Shown piece after piece: positions 17,692-26,798 of a stretch of DNA of 64,000 nucleotides (within the stretch, counting starts at the first letter, position 1; the number at the start of each line of letters is the position of its first letter). The DNA comes from Allorhizobium pseudoryzae (lineage in GTDB: Bacteria > Pseudomonadota > Alphaproteobacteria > Rhizobiales > Rhizobiaceae): positions 124,001-188,000 of the forward strand of contig NZ_CP049245.1 of the NCBI RefSeq assembly GCF_011046245.1, given 5' to 3'. The notes under the pieces were generated by a model. The model was not told where the DNA came from. It was given only the letters and a program-made list of their open reading frames with translations, and searched no databases. Position numbers and translations under genes: made by a program.

Positions 17692-18746
17692 TCAACCTTT
17701 CAAAATTCTGGATCCGCGGACCCATCATTGCCTCGGTCATGTTCCTTGGCTCCAGTCTCTGCGCAAGTGCCAACGAACGCGTGGTGATTGCATCAACGGG
17801 CGGTGCCTATGATCGCGCCCTTCAAGAGGCATGGTTCGGGCCATTTTCTCAAGCAACCGGCATTGATGTCGTGGTGGTGTCAGCCACCAATGCGGAGATG
17901 CGAGCCAAGGCATCGGCGATGGTCAAATCCGGCAATGTCAGCTGGGACCTGTACCTCGATGGTGAAATTCAGGCTGCATCCGATGCCCATCGGCAGGTGA
18001 CTGAAGACCTGAGCGAATTCTGCGCCCGCTTCAAGACCAATACCGATCTTGTCTCCAACGCCTGCGAGCCCGGCGGCGCGCTTTTGCAATCAACCGCAAC
18101 CCTGCTGGCTTATCGCAAGAACGGGAAGCCTGAACCTCAATCATGGGCCGACATGTGGGACACCGAACGCTTTCCGGGCGGGCGGGCCTTTCCAAACTTC
18201 GACGATCCGTGGCGAGTCCTCGCCGCAGCGCTGTTGGCAGACGGCGTATCGCGCGACAACCTGTTTCCCCTGGACGTCGATCGCGCATTCCGGAAGCTCG
18301 ACACAATCCGAGACCAGGTCACCGTCTGGTGGAAAACCGGGGACCAAAGCGTCCAGGGCTTTCGCAGCGGAGACTACGATCTCGGCCAGATCTGGCTGAC
18401 ACGAGCCAAAGCAATGCGCTCAGAAGGCCTGGATATCGGCTGGTCCTATAAAAATGCCTTCCTTGTGGGAGATCGCATCGCCCTCATCAAAAACGCGCCA
18501 AATCGGAAAAACGCTCTCAAGCTCATCGAATTTTGGCTGAGCAATCCGGAGGTTCAGGCAAGGGCCTGCGACATCCTATCGTGCACACCGCCCAGTACCG
18601 CGGCGATTGCGTTGATGTCTGATGAAGCCCGTCGCTCCATGCCTACCACGGATGACCTTCGCGACAGCATCATCGTCCCGGATGCCCAATGGATCAACGC
18701 CAACGCAGCCGACCTCTTGCAACGTTGGAATAGCTGGGTTCGCTAA
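17688..18746 (+). CDS. potD: ABC importer periplasmic solute-binding protein, PotD-like
   Basis: About 352 aa. An N-terminal Sec signal (basic IRG, hydrophobic IIASVMFLGSSL, cleavage near ASA-NE) precedes a type II binding-protein fold: VVIASTGGAYDRALQEAWFGPF at the N-lobe and WKTGDQSVQGFRSGDYDLGQIW in the hinge region. It captures the substrate in the periplasm and delivers it to the two permeases. AAGGAG lies 11 nt before the ATG at 17688, which also overlaps the permease stop. Only two cysteine pairs stand out, so it is a soluble protein, not a lipoprotein. Confidence 0.88.
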   Translation: MINLSKFWIRGPIIASVMFLGSSLCASANERVVIASTGGAYDRALQEAWFGPFSQATGIDVVVVSATNAEMRAKASAMVKSGNVSWDLYLDGEIQAASDAHRQVTEDLSEFCARFKTNTDLVSNACEPGGALLQSTATLLAYRKNGKPEPQSWADMWDTERFPGGRAFPNFDDPWRVLAAALLADGVSRDNLFPLDVDRAFRKLDTIRDQVTVWWKTGDQSVQGFRSGDYDLGQIWLTRAKAMRSEGLDIGWSYKNAFLVGDRIALIKNAPNRKNALKLIEFWLSNPEVQARACDILSCTPPSTAAIALMSDEARRSMPTTDDLRDSIIVPDAQWINANAADLLQRWNSWVR

Positions 18747-18761
18747 AGACTGTCCGACTTG

Positions 18762-18787
18762 CCGCGACCGGGCCTGACCGGTTGCGG
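18762..18787 (+). terminator. Stem-loop after the ABC operon
   Basis: CCGCGACCGG and CCGGTTGCGG can pair over 10 bp (one G-U) with a 6-nt loop, 15 bp after the binding-protein stop. No T-run follows, so it may be a weak terminator or a 3'-stabilising hairpin. Confidence 0.4.
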
Positions 18788-18838
18788 TGCCTCCTGGCCT
18801 TGAGGCCCGTCCCTGGACGACTTTCGAAGGAGCGGCGT

Positions 18839-19531
18839 ATGTCCCAAAACGTCTTTCTCGTATCACAGGATGCCGAAATTTCCATTCTGCTTGCGCATGT
18901 GCTCACTGCGCATGGCTATGTGATGACCCCCTTGAGCATCACCGGAGAGCATAGCGAATTGTCCTGGACCGGCGCCGATGCCATCCTGCTTGATAGCCAC
19001 AACACACTGGACGCCGCACTTGCCCTTTGCCGCACCATAAAAACCACGCAGACGTCGAAGGATATACCGATCATCGCGCTGATCCGTGCTTGCAACGAGC
19101 ATCATTTTCTTGAATTCAAGCAGGCAGGCGTCAGCGAATGCCTCGTTCGACCGGTATCCCCCGAGGTCATTATCGCATGCCTTCGTCGCGTTCTTGATGC
19201 CGATACCCCTAAACTGACGGTTTCCCGCAAGAACGATGTCCTTGCGATCGGTGATATCAAACTCCACCGAAGCTCTCGTGCTCTTCTATCTGCCGGCTCC
19301 GTTTTCTACCTCAGTCCGACCGAATACCGCATTCTGACGCACCTGATGGCCAATGCGGGAAGGGTATCATCGCGGTCCGAACTTATTTCCGCTGCCTGGC
19401 CCAGCGGAATCCATGTCGAAGGACGCACAGTCGATGTACATGTCGGGCGGCTCAGGCGCCTGCTCGAACAAGCCTCCGGAGAAAAGATGATCCGGACGAT
19501 CCGTTCAGCTGGCTTTATATTTGATGTTTGA
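18839..19531 (+). CDS. Winged-helix regulator with receiver-like domain (orphan)
   Basis: 230 aa: receiver-like domain (about 1-120) and OmpR-type winged helix (about 130-228: LSPTEYRILTHLMANAGRVSSRSEL, TVDVHVGRLRRLLEQ, IRTIRSAGFIF). It keeps the phosphoacceptor-like Asp (ADAILLDSHN) but the conserved Lys reads LVRPVSPE and the acidic pair is weak (FLVSQDAE). AAGGAG precedes the ATG at 18839, favouring it over 18782. No kinase is adjacent. It mirrors the regulator at 9263 in design, so the two may be distant paralogues bracketing the same cluster. It could equally control the enzyme/LuxR genes that follow at 19651. Confidence 0.8.
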   Translation: MSQNVFLVSQDAEISILLAHVLTAHGYVMTPLSITGEHSELSWTGADAILLDSHNTLDAALALCRTIKTTQTSKDIPIIALIRACNEHHFLEFKQAGVSECLVRPVSPEVIIACLRRVLDADTPKLTVSRKNDVLAIGDIKLHRSSRALLSAGSVFYLSPTEYRILTHLMANAGRVSSRSELISAAWPSGIHVEGRTVDVHVGRLRRLLEQASGEKMIRTIRSAGFIFDV

Positions 19532-19534
19532 ACC

Positions 19535-19562
19535 TTGTCATTGATCGCGCAATATATGACAA
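19535..19562. promoter_or_regulatory. Inverted repeat TTGTCAT-N14-ATGACAA
   Basis: Seven-base arms separated by 14 nt, beginning 4 bp after the regulator stop and ending 88 bp before the alpha-oxoamine synthase start. A further TTGTCAT follows at about 19596. It could be an operator for the signalling genes or a weak terminator. It does not resemble a lux box. Confidence 0.35.
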
Positions 19563-19650
19563 AGATTCACAAAACCTTCTCAGCTGCTTCGTTGTCATAA
19601 TCTGCCGTCTGGCGTGTCATCGCATTATTCCGAAGTGATGGAGTGGTGTG

Positions 19651-20910
19651 ATGATAAACGCGTCCGACAGGCAGTTTCACGAGCAATCTCTTCAGTCTTT
19701 CCGCAATACCGGCACGATGATCGATGTCGCAGGCACCAGCTTCGATGCGGCTCATTTCCGGGGCATCATGGCGCTATATGCGGCGCCGGGTGTCGGTCGG
19801 TCCGTTCGTCTGGCCCATAATGGTCAAGACGCGATCGACTTTGTCCGGTGCTCGTATCTCGGTCTTGATAATCATCCGGCAATCGTTGAGGGCGCTGCAA
19901 AGGCGGTGTTGGACGACGGGACGCTTCATTGGTCGTGCGCGCGCACGCGTCTCAACTTTCGTCGTCTAGGGGACGTTGAGGATAAACTTTCCGATCTGTT
20001 CGGGGCCCGGGCCTTGACATTCACCACCGTGCTGGCCGCCAACATGAGCGCACTCCCCCTGATTGCGTCGGGGCATCTGACCGGTGGACAAAGGCCAGTC
20101 ATGGTTTTTGATCGCCTCGCTCATGCAACCCTCGCCCATCATAAGGGGGTTGTCGCGCAGGAGACGCGCGTGGAAACAATCGCACATAACGATTTGGCTC
20201 GCCTCAAGGAGATCTGCCGCGACAATGCCCGGGTGGCTTATGTTTGCGATGGCATCTATTCCATGGGCGGCCAGGCTCCGATCGCAGCTTTGCGGGACCT
20301 GCAGAACCGTTACGGTCTGTTTTTGTATATTGATGATGCCCATGGTGTCTCTCTATTCGGACCTCAAGGCGAGGGGTACGCACGCAGCCAGATCAATGAC
20401 ATCGGTGACCGCACGATAATCGCCTCGTCTCTGGGAAAGGGTTTCGGCGCTTCGGGCGGCGTCCTGTTACTCGGGTCTGCCGGGCAGGAGCTTTTGTTCC
20501 GGCGCTTTGCGATTGCGCATGCGTTTTCCGCATCTTTGAACACCGCTGCACTTGGCGCTGTGGCTGCGTCCGCAAATATTCATCGTTCACCAGAGCTTGC
20601 CCTGCGGCAGAACCGTCTGGCGGCAAATGTCGCGCTCCTCGACGAACTCATTCCGAGCGACTTTGCGGGACAACCCTTCCCCATCCGAATGTTTCCGATC
20701 GGCGACGAACTGCTCACGATCAATACGGCGCGGGAGCTTCTCCAACGCGGCTTTTACGTTTCCGCCGTCTTTTTCCCGACCGTTGCCCGCGGCAAGGCGG
20801 GTCTGCGCGTCTGCCTAACCGCCGACCATACCGAAGAGCAGCTGCGTGGATTGGCCGGCGCCTTTGCTGACATCAATGCAGGTCTCATCGGAACCGACCC
20901 GTCGATATGA
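19651..20910 (+). CDS. PLP-dependent alpha-oxoamine synthase (KBL/BioF/CqsA-like)
   Basis: 419 aa fold-type I aminotransferase of the alpha-oxoamine synthase group, which condenses an acyl-CoA with an amino acid (glycine, alanine, serine) or SAM. Diagnostic features: CSYLGLDNHPAIVEGAAKAV (about 70-90), the cofactor Asp/His in LYIDDAHGVSLFG (about 230) and the PLP Lys in IASSLGKGFGASGG (about 265). CqsA, the Vibrio CAI-1 autoinducer synthase, belongs to this group, as do KBL and BioF. The translated stop overlaps the LuxR start by 4 nt, so enzyme and regulator are co-translated, which suggests the product is a signal. GGAG precedes the ATG at 19651. Family membership is firm; the signalling role is inference. 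Confidence 0.85.
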   Translation: MINASDRQFHEQSLQSFRNTGTMIDVAGTSFDAAHFRGIMALYAAPGVGRSVRLAHNGQDAIDFVRCSYLGLDNHPAIVEGAAKAVLDDGTLHWSCARTRLNFRRLGDVEDKLSDLFGARALTFTTVLAANMSALPLIASGHLTGGQRPVMVFDRLAHATLAHHKGVVAQETRVETIAHNDLARLKEICRDNARVAYVCDGIYSMGGQAPIAALRDLQNRYGLFLYIDDAHGVSLFGPQGEGYARSQINDIGDRTIIASSLGKGFGASGGVLLLGSAGQELLFRRFAIAHAFSASLNTAALGAVAASANIHRSPELALRQNRLAANVALLDELIPSDFAGQPFPIRMFPIGDELLTINTARELLQRGFYVSAVFFPTVARGKAGLRVCLTADHTEEQLRGLAGAFADINAGLIGTDPSI

Positions 20911-21638
20911 CGATGACCTTGGGGAAAGATATGCTTGATGCCTTGCGCCTGCTCATCGATATGATCGACGCATCCGCTGACGAAACAATGATCCGGTATG
21001 CACTGCGGTCTTTCGTGCGCGCAAACGGCTTCAGCTACTTCGCCTATCTGCAGGCGGATGATGCTTCCTGCCAGTACATCACCAATTTTCCCGAGGACTG
21101 GTTGCGCATCTATCGATCAGATCGCTATGCGGTCATCGATCCGGTTCGGCGCCTCGCAAAGCTCAAGAAATCTCCCTTCCCCTGGCAAACATCCGATTGG
21201 GACGTTTCGGGGAAACCTTCCGAGCTTCGGAAATTTGCCGGTGATGCGAAACGCCACGGCGTACTTTTCGGCGTCACAATTCCGGCTGAGGGAAGCTTCG
21301 GCGCGCATCTGCAGCTTTCGTTCGTCGGCGGAGACAAGGATAAGGTCAGCGCAATTATCCAGGAGCAAGGCAAGGCACTGCAGGCCGTCTTGTCGATCCA
21401 TTACCGTCTGCAACTCGTTCAGACGGCCGCCCGGTCCAAATCAATCCGTCGGCTTTCGCCTCGAGAGCTTTCGTGTCTGCGGTGGTCGATGAAGGGGAAA
21501 TATGCCCACGAGATCGCCATCCTCGCTCACCTTACACCGCGCACGGTCCAGGCCTACCTCGACAGCGCGCGGCAAAAGCTCGGTGCTGCGAACATCCCGC
21601 ACCTGATCTCACTCGCAAAAGATGCGGGTCTCATCTAG
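20907..21638 (+). CDS. LuxR-type quorum-sensing regulator with autoinducer-binding domain
   Basis: 243 aa, the size of TraR/LuxR. The N-terminal autoinducer-binding domain keeps W65, Y69, D78, P79 and W93, matching TraR W57, Y61, D70, P71 and W85 at a constant offset of 8, and the G-x3-G-x-T-I-P stretch (HGVLFGVTIP) for G113. The C-terminal LuxR helix-turn-helix (about 178-243: LSPRELSCLRWSMKGKYAHEIA, LTPRTVQAYLDSARQKLG) is intact. No luxI/traI homologue lies in this window. The start overlaps the oxoamine-synthase stop (ATGA). The likely target is the lux box at 33256 in front of trb and rep. Confidence 0.88.
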   Translation: MTMTLGKDMLDALRLLIDMIDASADETMIRYALRSFVRANGFSYFAYLQADDASCQYITNFPEDWLRIYRSDRYAVIDPVRRLAKLKKSPFPWQTSDWDVSGKPSELRKFAGDAKRHGVLFGVTIPAEGSFGAHLQLSFVGGDKDKVSAIIQEQGKALQAVLSIHYRLQLVQTAARSKSIRRLSPRELSCLRWSMKGKYAHEIAILAHLTPRTVQAYLDSARQKLGAANIPHLISLAKDAGLI

Positions 21639-21773
21639 CGACCGAGCGGGGTAGAGCAACATCGAACCAGCCATGATGCCGGCCGCACGTTGCGATAGGC
21701 GCCAGGGTGGTCAGCATACGCAATCATTGATCATCCCCCGCCTTGACGACCGCGTCTGAAGCGAGAGATATCT

Positions 21774-21793
21774 GACAACAAGTTAGCGTTGTC
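21774..21793. promoter_or_regulatory. 20-bp dyad GACAAC-N8-GTTGTC
   Basis: Perfect 6-bp arms with an 8-nt spacer, the same 6-8-6 geometry as the lux box at 33256 but a different sequence. It lies 71 bp upstream of the acyltransferase start, where an activator site would be expected. May bind the LuxR-type protein or another dimeric regulator. Confidence 0.4.
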
Positions 21794-21864
21794 GTGGAAA
21801 CGCCTGCCAAATTCAGTGTAATCGCCCGTGTTCTATCGCCGGTGCAGTTCATAAAGTGGTCAGT

Positions 21865-23097
21865 ATGCCAGAGTCACGGTTTGAAGCGTTGTGCCACGAT
21901 GATCTGAACACGGTGACCGGTGTTTGGTCGGATTTGGAACGCTCCGGATTTGTGACGCCGTTTCAAAGCCTTCAGTGGATTGAAGTCCTTCTTCGAACTC
22001 TGGCAGGTCTTCCAAATACTAGGTTCTTCGTTGTGGAGGTGCGGGATCGTCATTCGCAGTCACCTTTGATGCTGCTGCCGATGTGCCTCGTTCAGCATCG
22101 GGGCTATCGTGTTGTGGAATTTGCGTCCTTCGACGTTTGTGATCTCAGCATGCCGGTTCTCGCCGGGAATGATGCTCTGGTTGATCCTAAGGATGCAGAA
22201 TATCTGTGGCAGGCCGTTGTTTCGGTGCTGCCGCCTGCCGATCTCATTGAAATTACACAGATTCCCAAGCAGTATCGCGGTCGGGTCAATCCGCTTGCCT
22301 GCGTTCCGGGAACCGTGCCTGCATCTGTGTCGCGCTATGAAGCCAGCATAGAGGGCGACCCGGCCAAGATCGTAGAAGGGCTTGCCAACAGTCAGACCCG
22401 TCGCATCCTCAAGACGTCAAACCGTCGGCTGAGTGAACGTGGCACCGTTCGCTTTGCCGTTGCCGAGACGCGCGAAGATCTCGACCAATTGTTTCCCGTC
22501 ATGTTGGCCCAGCGTCAAGAGCGTTTCCTCGAGCTGGGTCGTTATGACCTTTTGACGCGCTCTGATATCCAAACCTTCTACGACAGTGCAGTGCGCTCCA
22601 GTCTCTCCACCGATGGTCTCGCAAGAATGTGGGCGCTGTTCGTCAATGACGAACCCATTGCCACATGCCTCGGCCTGGTGCACAAGCAGAGCTTTACCTT
22701 ACTTATCATCACAATGGCCGGCGGATCTTGGGCGTCCTGTTCGCCCGGCATCGCACTTCTGTCGAGGATCATTCAATGGTCTGCAGAGCAGGGGCTGACA
22801 CGCATCGACTTTTCCGTCAGCGACGCCTCGTACAAGACCGGACTTGGCGGCCGTCCAGAAGCGATGCTGGAACTGAAACTGCCGGTGACAACGGTAGGAC
22901 GAACTGTGCATGCCGTTGGACGTTCACTTGATGACCTGAAAGCTCGACTAAAGGCGCACCCCGTCTTATTCGCGTTCGCCCGAAAACTCGTACGGTCCGC
23001 CAGGCGTAGTGGGCGACGGATCGGCACTCTTCGGCTCCAATATAAAGGACCAACCCATGTCATTTGGTTCAATATATTGATGCCGTTCTGCCTCTAG
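21865..23097 (+). CDS. GNAT-fold acyltransferase (FemAB/BioF2-like)
   Basis: About 410 aa protein of the double-GNAT type found in FemAB-like and CelD/BcsL-like acyltransferases: ARMWALFVNDEPIATCLGLVHKQSFTLLI and the segment LLSRIIQWSAEQGLTRIDFSVSDASYKTGLGG (about 300-335) are characteristic. These proteins move acyl groups or amino-acyl groups onto small molecules or polymers in the cytoplasm. The gene is 226 bp downstream of luxR in the same direction. In this setting it might modify or make the signal; alternatively it is a polysaccharide-modifying enzyme. A GTG at 21856 is an alternative start. Confidence 0.7.
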   Translation: MPESRFEALCHDDLNTVTGVWSDLERSGFVTPFQSLQWIEVLLRTLAGLPNTRFFVVEVRDRHSQSPLMLLPMCLVQHRGYRVVEFASFDVCDLSMPVLAGNDALVDPKDAEYLWQAVVSVLPPADLIEITQIPKQYRGRVNPLACVPGTVPASVSRYEASIEGDPAKIVEGLANSQTRRILKTSNRRLSERGTVRFAVAETREDLDQLFPVMLAQRQERFLELGRYDLLTRSDIQTFYDSAVRSSLSTDGLARMWALFVNDEPIATCLGLVHKQSFTLLIITMAGGSWASCSPGIALLSRIIQWSAEQGLTRIDFSVSDASYKTGLGGRPEAMLELKLPVTTVGRTVHAVGRSLDDLKARLKAHPVLFAFARKLVRSARRSGRRIGTLRLQYKGPTHVIWFNILMPFCL

Positions 23098-23531
23098 TGG
23101 AGGCATAAAGGCCAAGCCCGCACTCTCGTGTGAAACCCGCCGACGTTGGTAACAAGGGTGAACTGACGAAAGTCGGTGGCCATAAGTGGCACCGTTCAGG
23201 ACTGGACGCTTTCACATTCGATACGGACGGCCATCTTAGATAGGACGTCTATACGGTCTCGTCGCTGCGTCCCGGGTGATGCAAGGTCGACATTCCTTTT
23301 GACTCGAAAGTGTTTCCTCCTGTGAAGGAAGCTTGCCCAATATCCGGTGTAGTTTTGTTATTCGGACCTTGACAGGCGGGGAAGGCTGCTTTTGCGCGGA
23401 TGTCTGCCAGCAGGCATGGACCATATGTATGGGCGCTGCAGGTACCTTGATTGCAGCCTTGGACGGTCCCACGGGATCTGTGGCGGGGCTCAATCACCCG
23501 TCAAGAACCCTCTCGGCGCGTGAGTGACTTT
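23098..23531. other. Intergenic region between acyltransferase and trbI (434 bp)
   Basis: Two operons converge here. I see no gene: short ORFs are mutually overlapping and without motifs. A short hairpin (TTCCT...AGGAA, about 23309-23328) may help to end one of the transcripts. No insertion-sequence end seen. Confidence 0.4.
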
Positions 23532-24830
23532 CTAGTTTCGATACGCAGCTGGGAAGATAATATCCTGATCAACCAACACGTTGAACTGGAAGCCTGGCCG
23601 GATCCTGATCGTTGGCTGCACATTGAGATTTTTTGAAATTGTCTGCTCGGCCACCCGACCAAAGCTCTCGGCAAAATTTCGCCGCGCGGCATCAGATGCT
23701 GTATCCTGCGTGGCCAAGGTCGAACTCCCGGGCAAGGACATGTCAATCCCCGTGCCGATTATCGCCACGAGAGCGGCAGACCCGAATGTCCGCCAGAGAT
23801 GGCGATCGACCTTGTCTCTGAACCCGCCATAGCCTTCGGCATCCGTGCCGGACATGCCGCCGATCTGAAGCGTCGAGCCATTTGGGAAGATCAGGTCGGT
23901 CCAGACGACCAACACGCGCTCCTGTCCAAAAGAGAGCTTGGAATCGTAGCGACCAAACAGCTTGGCGCCCTGAGGGATAAGCAGCCGGTAGCCGGTTGCG
24001 CTGTCGTAAACGTTCTGGCTGACCTGCGCCGAAATCCTGCCGGGAAGATCGGAGTTCAGGCCCGTGATCATCGTGGCAGGAATGACGGATCCACGCTTCA
24101 ACTCATAGCGCGAGAATTGCCGCACCACTTGGTTCGGTAAGTAGCCAAGCTCCTTGATGTCCTGGTTGAAAAACTCCTCCTTTGAGCTCTGGTCATTTTG
24201 ATCGACACTCTCGCCGAGCAAGCCGGATTTCATTGCCGCGCTATAGAGATCGGATGCACTGTGCGTTGTGGCGTTTGGCAATGGGCGGGCGTCGCCTCTC
24301 GTTTCAGAGGTGCTCCTTTGGATCTCGGAGACGTCTACCTTGAGCGGAGAATCAAGGGCCGTCGCGCGCGCCTGCAGGCGCGCCATCCTCTGACGCTGCG
24401 CTTCGCGGAGAATCTGCTCGTCCTGTTCCCGTTTCAGCCGCGCCTTCCACTCGGCTTCCGGTTCGAGTCGAGATCGCCTTTCCCTGTGGACCTCATTCTG
24501 TCGCTCCACGGCGGTCTCTCTTACCGGCTCGCGCTCGACAAGGGTCGGCGTCGGTTGAAACACCTCACGACTCTCCGGCTCGCCGATGATCCCGTCCGAC
24601 ACACCTCGCTTCAGCTGATCGCCAAATGTTGTCGCCGGTGACGCGGAGGTGCTGTCGCGCTCGTTTCCACGGTTGAAGGAAAGACCGCGCCACGACAGGC
24701 CGACGATCACGATGCCGAAGAACAATACGATGATGACGATCACGACAACAATCGGCAGGCGATTGAGGCGTCGCATGCTTTGTTGATCGTCAGCATTACC
24801 CGCTGTCCCGAGCTGGAGCGATTGAACCAT
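23532..24830 (-). CDS. trbI: Conjugal transfer protein TrbI (VirB10-like)
   Basis: 432 aa, equal in length to TrbI of Ti plasmids. It has a short cytoplasmic N-terminus, one inner-membrane helix (LPIVVVIVIIVLFFGIVIVGL, about 30-50), a proline- and Arg/Glu-rich periplasmic arm and the C-terminal beta-barrel domain (LIPQGAKLFGRYDSKLSFGQERVLVVWTDLIFPNG). It spans the envelope and links the inner and outer membrane parts of the type IV secretion channel. The ATG at 24830 has GGGGAG upstream; the frame continues further back but only into trbH. Last gene of the trb operon. Confidence 0.93.
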   Translation of the reverse strand: MVQSLQLGTAGNADDQQSMRRLNRLPIVVVIVIIVLFFGIVIVGLSWRGLSFNRGNERDSTSASPATTFGDQLKRGVSDGIIGEPESREVFQPTPTLVEREPVRETAVERQNEVHRERRSRLEPEAEWKARLKREQDEQILREAQRQRMARLQARATALDSPLKVDVSEIQRSTSETRGDARPLPNATTHSASDLYSAAMKSGLLGESVDQNDQSSKEEFFNQDIKELGYLPNQVVRQFSRYELKRGSVIPATMITGLNSDLPGRISAQVSQNVYDSATGYRLLIPQGAKLFGRYDSKLSFGQERVLVVWTDLIFPNGSTLQIGGMSGTDAEGYGGFRDKVDRHLWRTFGSAALVAIIGTGIDMSLPGSSTLATQDTASDAARRNFAESFGRVAEQTISKNLNVQPTIRIRPGFQFNVLVDQDIIFPAAYRN

Positions 24831-24844
24831 GGTCTCCCCTCCCC

Positions 24845-25282
24845 TCAGTTTCGCTGCATGATCGAAAGTGGACTGGCCGGCGTTGCGCCCGTGGATGTTG
24901 CGGTATAGGCACGCCCGAGCGCGAAGGCCGGTGTGCTGACACGCGCCAGGACATGTCCGTCGAAGCTGTCGATCGACCACTCGATTTGCACCGGTTTGTG
25001 ATCCTTGGGCACCTTGCCGTCGACGATGACCGTGTATCCCCATCCCTTCAGCGCGGCCTCAAGGGCAGCGGCATACTCGGATGTATCCTTGGCCATTTTC
25101 AGTGTTGTTGTGCCAGTCTGCCCGACCTGTTCGGCAAGCCGGCCAGCCATGTCGCCAGCGATCGCACTTGCGCTGGCACCCGTGACCGCAATCGGTGTGG
25201 AACTTGTCATCAGCGTCTCATCTGCAGTCTGGCAACCGGAAAGGATGGCAGTGATTATGACGGTGGCGATGGTCTTCTTCAT
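24845..25282 (-). CDS. trbH: Conjugal transfer lipoprotein TrbH
   Basis: 145 aa with a lipoprotein signal peptide (MKKTIATVIITAILSGC; lipobox L-S-G-C, Cys 17). The mature part is a small alpha/beta domain. TrbH sits in the outer-membrane part of the mating apparatus; it is conserved in position between trbG and trbI. Four bp separate it from trbG. Confidence 0.9.
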   Translation of the reverse strand: MKKTIATVIITAILSGCQTADETLMTSSTPIAVTGASASAIAGDMAGRLAEQVGQTGTTTLKMAKDTSEYAAALEAALKGWGYTVIVDGKVPKDHKPVQIEWSIDSFDGHVLARVSTPAFALGRAYTATSTGATPASPLSIMQRN

Positions 25283-25285
25283 CAG

Positions 25286-26098
25286 TCAACCTCCCCGCCG
25301 GATCGTGATTTTCTGCTGACGCCAACCAGTCCCGGACACAAGCACGCCCTTGTCGATGGCGTAGTCGACAATCATCATGTCGTTCTTCATGCGGTAGTTG
25401 ACGATACGATTCCGGCCGCCGCTGACCACGAACAGCACTGGAGCGTCCTGCCCGGAAATAGATCGGGGAAACTGGATGTAGGTTTTGGTTCCGTCGGAAT
25501 AGACGCGCTTCGGCCGCCACGAGGCGTGACCACTGACCGAATAGGAGAAGTTCAGTTTGTCCGGAGCAGTTCCGGGAATTCCTCCGGTCTCGAGCCGGGC
25601 ATTGATGTCGGCCAGCTTGGTAGACACATCTTCCGGGTACTCAAACCCGATCCTCGCCATGTACTGACTGGGGTGGGATTTGAGCTGAATGTGGTAAGTC
25701 CGCCTTGACGTCGTAACGACCATGGACGTGACGAGACCTGCCTCGGACGGTTTCACGATCAGGTGGATCGCCTGCCCACCGGTTGCTCCCGACGTTGCCG
25801 GTTCGACTTTCCAACGGACGGTGTCACCGACAAGCACATCGCGGACGATCTCGCCGCCTTGCAGCTCGATGTCGCAGACCTGAAGCGGCGAGCACACTAC
25901 GGAGGGCTGGGTCTCGCCGAAGAGAAAGATCACTTTCCCGTCTGGTCCGGTCGTCACCAGACCTGGCGTTCCCCGCCACTTCCGCGAGATGTTGGTCCCC
26001 TTCACCTCGTTCGACGTCATGCTCTGTGCGACTGCGCAATCCGCAAGGACGAGTCCTGCCATGCAGCCGACGGCCGCGATCAATCCTGTTCTGTGCAT
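25286..26098 (-). CDS. trbG: Conjugal transfer protein TrbG (VirB9-like)
   Basis: 270 aa periplasmic/outer-membrane component. A signal peptide ([26 protein letters not shown]) is followed by the VirB9/CagX fold, with VFDDGTKT-like [14 protein letters not shown] and [15 protein letters not shown] near 190-215. It forms the outer ring of the type IV secretion core complex with TrbI and TrbH. AGGGGAA lies before the ATG at 26098; the longer reading to 26149 would run into trbF. Confidence 0.92.
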   Translation of the reverse strand: MHRTGLIAAVGCMAGLVLADCAVAQSMTSNEVKGTNISRKWRGTPGLVTTGPDGKVIFLFGETQPSVVCSPLQVCDIELQGGEIVRDVLVGDTVRWKVEPATSGATGGQAIHLIVKPSEAGLVTSMVVTTSRRTYHIQLKSHPSQYMARIGFEYPEDVSTKLADINARLETGGIPGTAPDKLNFSYSVSGHASWRPKRVYSDGTKTYIQFPRSISGQDAPVLFVVSGGRNRIVNYRMKNDMMIVDYAIDKGVLVSGTGWRQQKITIRRGG

Positions 26099-26114
26099 GT
26101 GAATTCCCCTGCCC

Positions 26115-26777
26115 TTAAAGCTGCGCGGTCCAGTCGAAGTCCTGGACATAAAGACCGATCGGATTGAGACGGATGATCGCCTCGTCCTGTGGCGCGGTCA
26201 GCGCGACCGTCGCGATGCCACGAAACCGCCTTGTGCCGGTCTCCTTGCCCTTGCGGTCGCGTTCATACTCGGTCCAGTCGATCTGATAGGTCTGGTTGGA
26301 GAGCGCGACGATGTTGTTGACCTCGATGGCGACGGTCGATGTCTTGGCCTTTTCGAACGGCGAGTTGCCGCGGAACCAGGCATTAATCTTCTGGGTCGCG
26401 GGATCGGATGTCCTGAGAAGCGCATAGGTCCGGTCGATATATTGCTTCTGCACGACAGCGTCGGGCGTGATCGACTTCAGGCTGGTGATGAAGTTGCCGA
26501 GGCTCGCGCGGACAACGCGGGCGTCGGCATACTCGATTTGCTGGGGGAAGCCGGCCGTTGCCGACGTCCCAAGCTTGTCGACCTCGACGATGTAGGGCAC
26601 GAGCTTGACCTGCGTGCTGAGATACAGGGCATAGGTGAAGCCGATCACGGCCATGGAAAGTCCGAGAATGCCGACGATCCGCCACGCGCGCGCGGCCTGG
26701 ACGTAGGATCCATATCGTTCCGTCCATTCCTGCCGCGCGGCAAGGTAGGGACTGTCGGGCGGCCGGTTTGCTGCCAT
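26115..26777 (-). CDS. trbF: Conjugal transfer protein TrbF (VirB8-like)
   Basis: 220 aa bitopic inner-membrane protein: one helix near residues 33-53 ([20 protein letters not shown]) and a periplasmic VirB8-type NTF2-like domain ([41 protein letters not shown]). It acts as an assembly factor of the mating bridge. The N-terminal [14 protein letters not shown] signature appears as [11 protein letters not shown]. Confidence 0.93.
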   Translation of the reverse strand: MAANRPPDSPYLAARQEWTERYGSYVQAARAWRIVGILGLSMAVIGFTYALYLSTQVKLVPYIVEVDKLGTSATAGFPQQIEYADARVVRASLGNFITSLKSITPDAVVQKQYIDRTYALLRTSDPATQKINAWFRGNSPFEKAKTSTVAIEVNNIVALSNQTYQIDWTEYERDRKGKETGTRRFRGIATVALTAPQDEAIIRLNPIGLYVQDFDWTAQL

Positions 26778-26798
26778 CGCGTGTCGCCTTTCTGATGA

